A stretch of DNA of 43,573 nt from Actinomycetes bacterium (lineage in GTDB: Bacteria > Actinomycetota > Acidimicrobiia > Acidimicrobiales > RAAP-2), in the NCBI GenBank assembly GCA_021845725.1, contig JAJZVL010000022.1, positions 1 through 43,573 on the forward strand. Reading direction: 5' to 3'. The position numbers were made by a program, and so were the translations under genes. The notes under the pieces are model-generated. The model did no database searches and was not told the origin of the DNA. It worked only from the letters and a program-made list of their open reading frames with translations. Positions 7,793 through 15,183 of the stretch are shown here, piece after piece. The first letter of the stretch is position 1. Each line of letters begins with the position of its first letter.

Positions 7793-8667
7793 GACCGCCG
7801 GCGCGCCGTGCGGCGCTCGACGTGCTCGTCGCACAGCTCGCCCCGCGCACTCACGACGTGGAGGCGAACGTGCGCGAGGCGTGCCGGCTGGTCGACGAGC
7901 ACCCCGAGGCGGATCTCGCGGTCTTCGGTGAGCTGTACTTGCAGTCCTACGCGCTGAGGGGGATCGAGCCGATCGACGTGCACCCAGCCGGCGGGCCGGT
8001 CGGCGGGCCGGTCGACGGGCCGGTCGGCGGGCACGCGGCTGACGGGCCCCTTGGAGCGCTCAGCGACTGCGCGCGCCGCCACGGCACCGCGCTGGTCGTG
8101 GGCGCGGCGATCCTCGAGACGGCGGGCGCACCGCGTATGGCGAACGCCGCGCTGTGCATCGACGAGGAAGGAGATCTCGCGGCGACCTACCGCAAGGTCC
8201 ACCTCTTCGGCGCGGAGAGGCGGCTCTTCTCGCCGGGGGACGAGTACGTCGTGGTGACACTCGCCGGCGTCGCCGTGGGGCTGCTCGTCTGCTACGACCT
8301 CGACTTCCCCGAGGCGGCTCGCACGGTCGCTGCGGCCGGAGCGGAGCTGCTCGTGACCGTGTCTGCCAACATGGACCCCTACGCCTCCGACCATGCCCTC
8401 TACGCGAGGGCGCGTGCCGTGGAGAACCGCATCCCCCACGTCTATGTGAACGCAGTGGGTCAAGAGGGCCGCCTGCGCTTCTGTGGGGGGTCGACGGTGG
8501 CCGACATGGCGGGCCGTGCGGTCGCCGAGCTTCCCGGCTACGAGCCGGCCGTGCGCCTCGTGACCGTGCCGTTGCGCCCCGACCCTGGCGACCCCCGCCC
8601 GGACTACCTCGCAGAGCGCCGCCCCGAGGTTCGCGCGCGCGTGGTCTGCGCGACATCCCGAACCTGA
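7789..8667 (+). CDS. Carbon-nitrogen hydrolase (nitrilase superfamily amidase)
   Basis: The 292-residue protein carries the complete Glu-Lys-Cys triad: E48 in AVFGELYLQSY, K136 in TYRKVHLFG, and C168 in GLLVCYDLDFPEAART. A second conserved Glu region is SDHALYARARAVENRIPHVYVN. These enzymes hydrolyse amides or carbamoyl groups through a Cys thioester; the motifs look more like aliphatic or omega-amidases than true nitrilases. The ATG overlaps the GNAT stop (ATGA), making a three-gene operon with the synthetase. A Gly/Pro/Val insertion at about 67-87, made by a 12-bp DNA repeat, lies between the Glu and Lys motifs and is probably a surface loop. Substrate unknown. Confidence 0.92.
   Translation: MRPPARRAALDVLVAQLAPRTHDVEANVREACRLVDEHPEADLAVFGELYLQSYALRGIEPIDVHPAGGPVGGPVDGPVGGHAADGPLGALSDCARRHGTALVVGAAILETAGAPRMANAALCIDEEGDLAATYRKVHLFGAERRLFSPGDEYVVVTLAGVAVGLLVCYDLDFPEAARTVAAAGAELLVTVSANMDPYASDHALYARARAVENRIPHVYVNAVGQEGRLRFCGGSTVADMAGRAVAELPGYEPAVRLVTVPLRPDPGDPRPDYLAERRPEVRARVVCATSRT
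7990..8032. repeat. 12-bp tandem repeat inside the nitrilase-family gene
   Basis: Units GGCGGGCCGGTC (twice), GACGGGCCGGTC and a partial fourth copy. In frame they encode GGPV/DGPV repeats, adding a flexible loop without breaking the reading frame. Confidence 0.9.
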
Positions 8668-8731
8668 GCGGGAGGACTGGGTCCGACAGGTCCGACCGGC
8701 TGGTCAAGGGTGGCGTCCTTGCAGAAGACTG

Positions 8732-9430
8732 GTGTCCGACACGACGGAGGGACCTGCGAGGGGAGCTGAGGCGGACGTGGAGCTGACCAACGAGTTCACG
8801 GTGGACGTGCCGATCGAAGAGGCCTGGCCGGTCCTCACGGACCTGGAGCGGATCGCGCCATGCATGCCGGGTGCCCGGCTGGACCAGGTCGACGGTGACG
8901 AGTACCACGGCACGGTCAAGGTGAAGGTGGGCCCGGTGACCGCGGAGTACCGCGGCAAGGCGACCTTCGTCGAGCGAGACGACGCCGGCCATCGGGCCGT
9001 GCTCCGCGCCGAGGGCCGCGAGGCTCGCGGTCAGGGCAACGCCAGTGCCACCATCACGGCGCAGCTCGAGCCGGCGGGCACGGCGACCAGGGTCTCGGTC
9101 ACCACCGACCTGACCATCACGGGGCGGGTCGCCCAGTTCGGACGCGGGGTGCTGGCCGACGTGAGCACGAAGCTGCTGGGCCAGTTCGTCGACTCGCTCG
9201 AGACGATGGTGCTCTCCGGCAAGAGCGGTGCACCGGCAGGGGCCGGGACCACAGCCGAGGCGGGTGGCTCAGAGGAGGCGGTGGCAGAGGGGTCGGCTCC
9301 CGCCCCCGGTGCCGAGGCGTCGGTCGACCTCGTCCGAGTCGCCGGTCCGGCCTTGGCAAAGCGGATCATCCCCGTCCTCGGGATCGCCGCGCTGGTCTGG
9401 ATCGTCTGGAGGCTGCGCTCGCGCCGATGA
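8732..9430 (+). CDS. coxG: CoxG-like SRPBCC protein with C-terminal membrane anchor
   Basis: This 232-residue protein begins, after a short leader, with ELTNEFTVDVPIEEAWPVLTDLERIAPCMPGARLDQVDGDEYHGTVKVKVGPV, the signature of CoxG/SRPBCC proteins (residues about 16-165). A Gly/Ala-rich linker follows, then one hydrophobic segment IIPVLGIAALVWIVWRL and a basic end, so the protein should be anchored with the SRPBCC domain inside. In carboxydotrophs CoxG recruits CO dehydrogenase to the membrane and helps pass its electrons to quinone. Its place just before coxMSL supports this. The start is GTG 8732. The 64-base gap before it contains GGTCCGAC twice in tandem; function unknown. Confidence 0.9.
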   Translation: MSDTTEGPARGAEADVELTNEFTVDVPIEEAWPVLTDLERIAPCMPGARLDQVDGDEYHGTVKVKVGPVTAEYRGKATFVERDDAGHRAVLRAEGREARGQGNASATITAQLEPAGTATRVSVTTDLTITGRVAQFGRGVLADVSTKLLGQFVDSLETMVLSGKSGAPAGAGTTAEAGGSEEAVAEGSAPAPGAEASVDLVRVAGPALAKRIIPVLGIAALVWIVWRLRSRR

Positions 9431-9524
9431 GCGCGCCGAGGGCGCCGAGCGCACTGAGCGCGCCGAGCGCGGCGATCTCGCGTCGCGGGGAGATCGCTCG
9501 AAGCGATCCAGCTGATCGGTCTGA

Positions 9525-9553
9525 TTGACCGGCCGGTCACTTCGACGCATACT
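9525..9553 (+). promoter_or_regulatory. Sigma70-type promoter of the coxMSL operon
   Basis: TTGACC (9525-9530) and CATACT (9548-9553) are separated by exactly 17 bases. A strong Shine-Dalgarno AAGGGGGG stands upstream of the coxM ATG at 9589. The two hexamers, ideal spacing and position make this the clearest promoter in the window. Confidence 0.65.
9527..9538. promoter_or_regulatory. Perfect 12-bp palindrome over the coxM -35/spacer
   Basis: GACCGGCCGGTC overlaps the end of the -35 hexamer and the start of the spacer of the coxM promoter. A protein bound here would block RNA polymerase, so it is a candidate operator for CO- or growth-dependent control. No regulator gene is adjacent to the cox cluster. 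Confidence 0.45.
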
Positions 9554-9588
9554 GAGGGGCACTCTCCATCCCGACAAGGGGGGATCGC

Positions 9589-10467
9589 ATGCAGGTACCC
9601 GCGCCCTTCGAGTATCGCCGCGCCACGAGCGTGGAAGAGGCCATCGACCTGCTCGGCGAGCTCGGTTCGTCGGCCCGGGTGGTGGCGGGCGGTCACAGCC
9701 TGCTCCCGATGATGAAGCTCCGGCTGGCGACGCCCGAGCGCCTCGTCGACATCAACGACCTCCACGGCGAGCTGGGCTACGTCAGGGTGGACCCCGGCGA
9801 GGTGCGGATCGGCGCGCTCACCCGGCACCGGGAGCTGCTCGAGTCCGACGACCTGGCGGCGGTCCACCCGGTCTTCCGCGACGCCGAACGGGTCATCGCC
9901 GACCCGGTCGTGCGCAACCGCGGCACCATCGGCGGCTCCCTGTGCCAGGCCGATCCTGCGGAGGACCTCTCGGCCGTGTGCACCGCCGTCGACGCCGCGT
10001 GCGTCATCCGCGGTGCCGGCGGCACCCGGGAGGTGCCTATGGCGGAGTTCTACCGCGGGCCGTTCGAGACCGCGGTGGGCGACGGCGAGCTGCTGGTCGA
10101 GGTGCGTGTGCCGCGTCGGCCGCGTGGGTCGAGCGCCTATGAGAAGGTGGAACGGCGGGCGGGCGACTGGGCGGTCGCCGCCAGCGCCGCCGCGCTCTGG
10201 CTGGACGACGACGGGCGGATCGCCGACGTGCGGGTTGGCCTCTCTGCCGTGGGGCCGAGCACCACGGCCGTCGAGGGCATCGCCGAGGCCCTGCGCGGTC
10301 GGGAGCCCTCGGAAGAGGCCTACGCACAGGCGGGTGCCATCGCCGCAGAGCGCTGCAACCCGGTCGCCGACCTGCGGGGGAGTGTCGAGTACAAGCGCCA
10401 CCTGGCCGACGAGCTCACCCGCCGGGCGCTCCGGCGTGCCGTCGCCCGGTGCCGAAGGGAGGGCTGA
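9589..10467 (+). CDS. coxM: Aerobic CO dehydrogenase, medium FAD-binding subunit
   Basis: This 292-residue flavoprotein begins MQVPAPFEYRRATSVEEAIDLL. The two FAD pyrophosphate-binding motifs of CoxM are present: AGGHS at 33-37 (in VVAGGHSLLPMMKLR) and TIGG at 113-116 (in NRGTIGGSLCQADPAED). The length matches CoxM (about 288). It takes electrons from the iron-sulfur subunit and passes them to the quinone pool. As first gene of M-S-L it follows the form I order, whereas form II operons run S-L-M. It has its own promoter and a strong ribosome site. coxS follows after 2 bases. Confidence 0.95.
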   Translation: MQVPAPFEYRRATSVEEAIDLLGELGSSARVVAGGHSLLPMMKLRLATPERLVDINDLHGELGYVRVDPGEVRIGALTRHRELLESDDLAAVHPVFRDAERVIADPVVRNRGTIGGSLCQADPAEDLSAVCTAVDAACVIRGAGGTREVPMAEFYRGPFETAVGDGELLVEVRVPRRPRGSSAYEKVERRAGDWAVAASAAALWLDDDGRIADVRVGLSAVGPSTTAVEGIAEALRGREPSEEAYAQAGAIAAERCNPVADLRGSVEYKRHLADELTRRALRRAVARCRREG

Positions 10468-10469
10468 GC

Positions 10470-11000
10470 ATGCAGGTGCGCCTCACGGTGAACGGGGATC
10501 CGGTCACCGCCGAGATCGAGGACCGCCTCCTCTTGGTGCATTTCCTCCGGGACCACCTGGGACTGACGGGCACGCACTGGGGCTGCGACACGTCGAACTG
10601 CGGGACCTGCGTCGTCTGGCTCGACGGGGAGCCGGTGAAGTCCTGCACCGTGCTCGCCGCGATGGCCGGCGGCCACGAGGTGCGTACGGTCGAGGGCCTC
10701 GAGCGTGATGGCGAGCTCGACCCGGTCCAGCAGGGCTTCATGCAGTGCCATGGGCTGCAGTGCGGCTTCTGCACCCCCGGCATGATGATGACCGCCCGAG
10801 CCCTTCTCGACCGGAATCCCGCTCCCAGCGAAGAGGAGATCAGGGAGGCCATCTCCGGGCAGATCTGTCGTTGCACCGGCTATGCGACCATCGTGCGGTC
10901 CGTCCAGTGGGCCGCCGCCTACGAGGCGTGCCGGGCAGAGGCGAGCCGGGCAGAGGCGAGCCGGGCAGAGGCGAGCCAGGCCGTGGGGAGCGCATCGTGA
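10470..11000 (+). CDS. coxS: Aerobic CO dehydrogenase, small 2Fe-2S subunit
   Basis: The 176-residue protein has the plant-ferredoxin-type N-terminal cluster ligands C39, C44, C47 and C59 (WGCDTSNCGTC then SCTV) and the C-terminal helical-domain ligands C98, C101, C133 and C135 (QCGFC then ICRCTGY). All eight cysteines needed for two [2Fe-2S] clusters are therefore present; C93 is additional. It relays electrons from the Mo-Cu site in CoxL to FAD in CoxM. ATG 10470 follows the coxM stop by 2 bases; an upstream in-frame ATG inside coxM is less likely. The C-terminus carries an unusual RAEAS repeat made by a 15-bp DNA repeat, extending it beyond the usual end. Confidence 0.95.
   Translation: MQVRLTVNGDPVTAEIEDRLLLVHFLRDHLGLTGTHWGCDTSNCGTCVVWLDGEPVKSCTVLAAMAGGHEVRTVEGLERDGELDPVQQGFMQCHGLQCGFCTPGMMMTARALLDRNPAPSEEEIREAISGQICRCTGYATIVRSVQWAAAYEACRAEASRAEASRAEASQAVGSAS
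10931..10975. repeat. 15-bp tandem repeat at the coxS 3' end
   Basis: Three exact copies of CCGGGCAGAGGCGAG, encoding a repeated Arg-Ala-Glu-Ala-Ser near the CoxS C-terminus. The frame is kept. Confidence 0.95.
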
Positions 11001-13390
11001 CCACGCTTGGAACCCGCCCGCTCGACAGCTTCGTCGACAACGACCAGAAGCCGGTCGGCTACGGCCGGATGCTGCGCAAGGAAGACCCGCGCTTCGTTCG
11101 TGGGCTCGGCCACTACTGCGACGACATCCAGCTCCCCGGGATGCTCCACATGGCGATCCTGCGCTCGCCGTTCGCCCACGCCCGCATCGTGTCGGTCGAC
11201 ACGAGCCGCGCGCTCGCCCATCCGAAGGTGAAGGCCGTCGTGACCGGGGCGGACCTGGCCGAGAAGGGCTTGGCGTGGATGCCCACCCTGTCCAACGACG
11301 TCCAGGCCGTGCTCGCCACCGACAAGGTTCGCTTCCAGGGCCAGGAGGTCGCCGTCGTCGTCGCCGAGGACCGCTACTCGGCACGCGACGCGCTCGAGCT
11401 GATCGACGTCCGCTACGACCCGCTGCCGCCGGTGGTCGACGCCCGCCATGCCCTCGACCCCGACGCTCCGGTGATCCGGGACGACCTGGAGGGCAAGGCC
11501 GACAACCACTGCTTCGACTGGGAGACGGGCGACGCGGCGGCGACCCAGGCGGTGTTCGACCGGGCCGAGGTGGTGGTGAGCCAGGACATCGTCTACCCGC
11601 GCGTGCACCCGGCACCGATGGAGACGTGCGGCTGCGTGGCCGACTACGACCGGGTGAGCGGGAAGCTGACCCTGTGGACGACGTCGCAGGCGCCCCACGC
11701 CCACCGCACCCTGTACGCCCTGGTGGCCGGCCTGCCGGAGCACAAGATCCGGGTCGTCTCGCCCGACATCGGCGGAGGCTTCGGCAACAAGGTGCCGATC
11801 TACCCCGGCTACGTGTGCGCCATCGTGGCGTCGCTGGTCCTCCACAAGCCCGTCAAGTGGATGGAGGACCGCTCGGAGAACCTCATCTCGACCGGCTTCG
11901 CCCGGGACTACCTGATGCGCGGGGAGATCGCCGCCACCCGCGACGGCAAGATCCTGGCCGTCCGCACGAACGTGCTCGCCGACCACGGCGCCTTCAACGG
12001 GACGGCGGCTCCGGTGAAGTACCCGGCCGGTTTCTTCGGCGTGTTCACGGGGAGCTACGACCTCGAGGCCGCCTACTGCCACATGACGGCCGTCTACACG
12101 AACAAGGCCCCCGGCGGGGTGGCGTACGCCTGCTCCTTCCGGATCACCGAGGCCGTCTACCTGGTCGAGCGGATGGTCGACGTCTTGGCTCGCGAGCTGG
12201 ACATGGACCCAGCCGAGCTACGGCTGCGGAACCTGATCCGTCCCGACCAGTTCCCCTACACGACCAAGACCGGCTGGGTCTACGACTCGGGCGAGTACGA
12301 GCGGGCGCTGCGCCTGTCCATGGAGACGGCCGGCTACGCCGAGCTGCGCAAGGAGCAGGCGGAACGGCGCGCCCGGGGCGAGCTCATGGGCATCGGCCTC
12401 TCCTTCTTCACCGAGGCGGTCGGCGCCGGCCCCCGCAAGGACATGGACATCCTGGGCCTCGGGATGGCCGACGGCTGCGAGCTCACGGTGCACCCGACCG
12501 GCAAGGCGGTGGTCCGGCTCTCGGTGCAGACCCAGGGGCAGGGGCACGAGACCACCTTCGCCCAGATCGTGGCCGAGGAGCTCGGGATCCCGCCGGCAGA
12601 CATCGAGGTGGTCCACGGCGACACCGACCAGACGCCCTTCGGCCTCGGCACCTACGGCAGCCGGTCGACGCCCGTGTCGGGAGCGGCAGCCGCCATGGTG
12701 GCCCGCAAGGTACGCGACAAGGCCCGCATCATCGCCTCGGGGATGCTCGAGGTCTCCGTCGCCGACCTCGAGTGGGAGAAGGGCGCCTTCGGGGTGAAGG
12801 GTGACCCGACGCGCTCGGTCACCATCCAGGACGTGGCCATGCGCTCGTACGGCGCGGGCGACCTGCCCGAGGGCGTGGAAGGCGGCCTGCAGGCGGAGGT
12901 CTGCTACAACCCGGAGAACCTCACCTACCCGTTCGGCGCCTACATCTGCGTGGTCGACGTCGACCCGGGGACCGGCGCCGTCAAGGTGCGCAAGTTCGTG
13001 GCGATCGACGACTGCGGCACGCGGATCAACGAGATGATCATCGAAGGCCAGGTGCACGGCGGGCTCACCGACGGCGTGGGCATGGCCCTCATGGAGATGA
13101 TCGCCTTCGACGAGGACGGCAACTGTCTCAGCGCTTCGCTGATGGACTACCTCATCCCGACGGCCCTCGAGGTCCCCGACTGGCGGACGGGGCATACCGT
13201 CACGCCGTCCCCCCACCACCCGATCGGTGCGAAGGGCATCGGAGAGTCGGCGACCGTCGGGTCGCCACCTGCGGTCGTCAATGCGATCGTCGACGCCCTT
13301 GCCCCCTTCGGCATCCGGCACGCCGACATGCCCCTCACGCCCTCGCGGGTCTGGGATGCCATGCAAGGTCACCCTCGCCCACCGGTATGA
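10997..13390 (+). CDS. coxL: Aerobic CO dehydrogenase, large Mo-Cu catalytic subunit (form I)
   Basis: The 797-residue protein has the xanthine-oxidase-family fold, starting TTLGTRPLDSFVDNDQKPVGYGRMLRKEDPRFVRGLGHYCDDI. The form I active-site loop AYACSFR is at 376-382, with C379 in the position that binds Cu in the Mo-S-Cu centre; form II enzymes have AYRGAGR here. The catalytic Glu is E750 in GAKGIGESATVGSPPAV. SPDIGGGFGNKVPIYPGY is the Mo-cofactor region. It oxidises CO with water to CO2, releasing two electrons. The start is a GTG overlapping the coxS stop (GTGA). All key residues are present, so true CO oxidation is likely. Confidence 0.97.
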   Translation: MTTLGTRPLDSFVDNDQKPVGYGRMLRKEDPRFVRGLGHYCDDIQLPGMLHMAILRSPFAHARIVSVDTSRALAHPKVKAVVTGADLAEKGLAWMPTLSNDVQAVLATDKVRFQGQEVAVVVAEDRYSARDALELIDVRYDPLPPVVDARHALDPDAPVIRDDLEGKADNHCFDWETGDAAATQAVFDRAEVVVSQDIVYPRVHPAPMETCGCVADYDRVSGKLTLWTTSQAPHAHRTLYALVAGLPEHKIRVVSPDIGGGFGNKVPIYPGYVCAIVASLVLHKPVKWMEDRSENLISTGFARDYLMRGEIAATRDGKILAVRTNVLADHGAFNGTAAPVKYPAGFFGVFTGSYDLEAAYCHMTAVYTNKAPGGVAYACSFRITEAVYLVERMVDVLARELDMDPAELRLRNLIRPDQFPYTTKTGWVYDSGEYERALRLSMETAGYAELRKEQAERRARGELMGIGLSFFTEAVGAGPRKDMDILGLGMADGCELTVHPTGKAVVRLSVQTQGQGHETTFAQIVAEELGIPPADIEVVHGDTDQTPFGLGTYGSRSTPVSGAAAAMVARKVRDKARIIASGMLEVSVADLEWEKGAFGVKGDPTRSVTIQDVAMRSYGAGDLPEGVEGGLQAEVCYNPENLTYPFGAYICVVDVDPGTGAVKVRKFVAIDDCGTRINEMIIEGQVHGGLTDGVGMALMEMIAFDEDGNCLSASLMDYLIPTALEVPDWRTGHTVTPSPHHPIGAKGIGESATVGSPPAVVNAIVDALAPFGIRHADMPLTPSRVWDAMQGHPRPPV

Positions 13391-14280
13391 CGACGGTCGG
13401 GTCCTCGCTCGCCGAGCGGCTCGCCGCGCTCAGCGCGGAGGGGACGCCGTTCGTCCACGCCACGGTGGTGCGGGCGCAGCCGCCGACGCCCGCCCGGCCT
13501 GGGGACGAGGCGCTGATCCTGGAGGATGGCACCATGGAGGGCTTCGTGGGCGGCCAGTGCGCCGAGGAGTCGGTCCGCACCGCCGCGCTCGAAGTGCTGG
13601 CGGAAGGTGAGCCGCTCCTCCTGCGCATCCTGCCCGACGGCGATCCCGGCTACCCGCCGGCCTTCGGCTCCCGGTCGGTGGTCAACCCATGCCTGTCGGG
13701 GGGTGCCCTCGAGATCTTCCTCGAGCCGCGCCTGCCACCTCGCCGCGTGGTGATCGTCGGCGAGACGCCACTGTCCGGTGCCGTCGCCTCGCTGCTCCGA
13801 CAGCTGGGCTACCGAGCCGACCTGACCCCCGTGCTGGCTACCGGCGCTGCCGGGGGAGCCACCGCCGTCCTGGTCGCCAGCTGTGGTCACGACGAGCCGG
13901 AGGCCATCCGCGCCGCCCTCGACGCGGGGGTGGGCTTCGTTGGGCTGGTGGCCAGCCAGCGCCGCGGCGAGGCCGTCGTGGACGCGATGGACCTCGGCGC
14001 CGAGGAGCGGTCACGGGTGCGCACGCCGGTCGGCCTCGCCATCGGCGCGCGCACCGCCTCGGAGGTCGCGGTCTCGATCGCAGCCGAGCTGGTCCGGGCC
14101 GTGCGGACCGAAGGGCTGCGCGCGCCTGCCGGTGACGTCGCTCCGGCAGCTCCCGTCCAGGCCGTCGATCCCGTGTGCGGGATGAGCGTCGTCGCCGGCC
14201 CGCACACTCCGCACCGCGTGGTCGAGGGTGCCGACGTCTGGTTCTGCAGCACCGGGTGTCGCGACCGGTACGCCCGCTGA
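13387..14280 (+). CDS. XdhC/CoxF-type Mo-cofactor maturation factor fused to a YHS domain
   Basis: This 297-residue protein has an XdhC-like N-terminal part (about 5-110; ERLAALSAEGTPFVHATVVRAQPPTPARPGDEALI and the GGQCAEESVRTAA helix), a Rossmann-like C-terminal XdhC domain (RRVVIVGETPLSGAVASLLRQLGY, then GFVGLVASQRR), and an extra C-terminal YHS domain (VDPVCGMSV at about 258-266, FCSTGCRDRY near the end). XdhC proteins handle the Mo cofactor before insertion and sulfuration; in cox clusters CoxF and CoxI play this role. The YHS module binds metal in other proteins, so delivery or sensing of Cu for the Mo-Cu site is an attractive inference. ATGA overlap with coxL. Confidence 0.88.
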   Translation: MTTVGSSLAERLAALSAEGTPFVHATVVRAQPPTPARPGDEALILEDGTMEGFVGGQCAEESVRTAALEVLAEGEPLLLRILPDGDPGYPPAFGSRSVVNPCLSGGALEIFLEPRLPPRRVVIVGETPLSGAVASLLRQLGYRADLTPVLATGAAGGATAVLVASCGHDEPEAIRAALDAGVGFVGLVASQRRGEAVVDAMDLGAEERSRVRTPVGLAIGARTASEVAVSIAAELVRAVRTEGLRAPAGDVAPAAPVQAVDPVCGMSVVAGPHTPHRVVEGADVWFCSTGCRDRYAR

Positions 14281-14281
14281 G

Positions 14282-15178
14282 GTGGCGGACGAACCAGAGC
14301 GGGTCCACCCCGACGAGGTGCGCCGGCGCCTCGACCGGGTCGGCTATCTCGTCGACGAGGGCTTGGCCACCGCGCTCGCCTTGGCGCTCTCGCTCGGCCA
14401 GCCGCTCCTGCTCGAGGGGGAGCCCGGCGTGGGCAAGACGGCGGCGGCCAAGGCGCTGGCCCGAGCCTGGGGGGCGCCCCTCCTGCGCCTGCAGTGCTAC
14501 GAGGGGGTGACCGCCGGCGAGGCCTTGTACGAGTGGAACTACCAGCGCCAGCTCCTGGCGATCCGCCTCGCCGAGTCGCACCATCAGACCCTCCACGACG
14601 CCGATCTGTTCACCGAGGAGTTCCTCCAGGAGCGGCCCATCCTCCAAGCCGTCCGCTGCGCCGGCCCGGTCGCGCCCGTCCTGCTCATCGACGAGATCGA
14701 CCGCGCGGACGACGAGTTCGAAGCGCTCCTGTTCGAGTTCCTCGGCGAGGCCTCGGTGACCGTGCCCGAGCTCGGCACCTTCGTGGCCACCCGGCGCCCC
14801 ACCGTGGTCCTCACCTCGAACCGCTCGCGTGACCTGCACGACGCGCTCCGCCGCCGATGCCTTTACCACTGGATCGAGTTCCCCGACGCCGAGCGGGTCG
14901 TGGCGATCCTCCGGCGCTCCGTGCCCGCGGCACGTGAGCCGCTGGTGGCGTCGACCGCCGCCTTCGTCGGCCGCGTGCGGACCCTCGACCTCGAGAAGGC
15001 TCCGGGGCTGGCCGAGGCAATCGACTGGCTCTCCGCCCTCACCGTGCTCGGCGTGGCCCATCTGACCCGTGACGACGTCGAGCGGACGTTGGGGGCGATC
15101 GTGAAGACGCCCGACGACGGCGACCTCGTGCGCGCCTCGCTGGACGAGCTGGGGTACGCAACGAGCGACGGTGCCTGA
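14282..15178 (+). CDS. coxD: MoxR-type AAA+ ATPase required for CO dehydrogenase maturation
   Basis: This protein of about 298 residues has Walker A GEPGVGKT (46-53), Walker B LLIDEIDRADDEFEALLFEFL, a sensor in VVLTSNRSRDLHDALRRRC and the arginine-finger region typical of MoxR ATPases. In carboxydotrophs CoxD is needed to build the [Cu-S-MoO2] centre on pre-formed apoenzyme and works with the VWA protein CoxE. GTG 14282, one base after the upstream stop, fits the tight operon; ATG 14228, overlapping the XdhC gene by 53 bases, is the alternative. coxE follows after 5 bases. Confidence 0.93.
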   Translation: MADEPERVHPDEVRRRLDRVGYLVDEGLATALALALSLGQPLLLEGEPGVGKTAAAKALARAWGAPLLRLQCYEGVTAGEALYEWNYQRQLLAIRLAESHHQTLHDADLFTEEFLQERPILQAVRCAGPVAPVLLIDEIDRADDEFEALLFEFLGEASVTVPELGTFVATRRPTVVLTSNRSRDLHDALRRRCLYHWIEFPDAERVVAILRRSVPAAREPLVASTAAFVGRVRTLDLEKAPGLAEAIDWLSALTVLGVAHLTRDDVERTLGAIVKTPDDGDLVRASLDELGYATSDGA

Positions 15179-15183
15179 GGGCC

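Noticed and set aside
3743-10401. Very long open frames opposite or shifted to real genes (for example 9031-10401 minus, 5319-7709 plus, 3743-4807 minus)
   Set aside because: Their products are Arg/Ala/Gly/Pro-rich without motifs and lie over genes with clear domains; they come from the high G+C content.
10997-13390. CoxL considered as a generic xanthine dehydrogenase or form II enzyme
   Set aside because: AYACSFR with the Cu-binding Cys and the M-S-L gene order mark form I; form II has AYRGAGR and S-L-M order.
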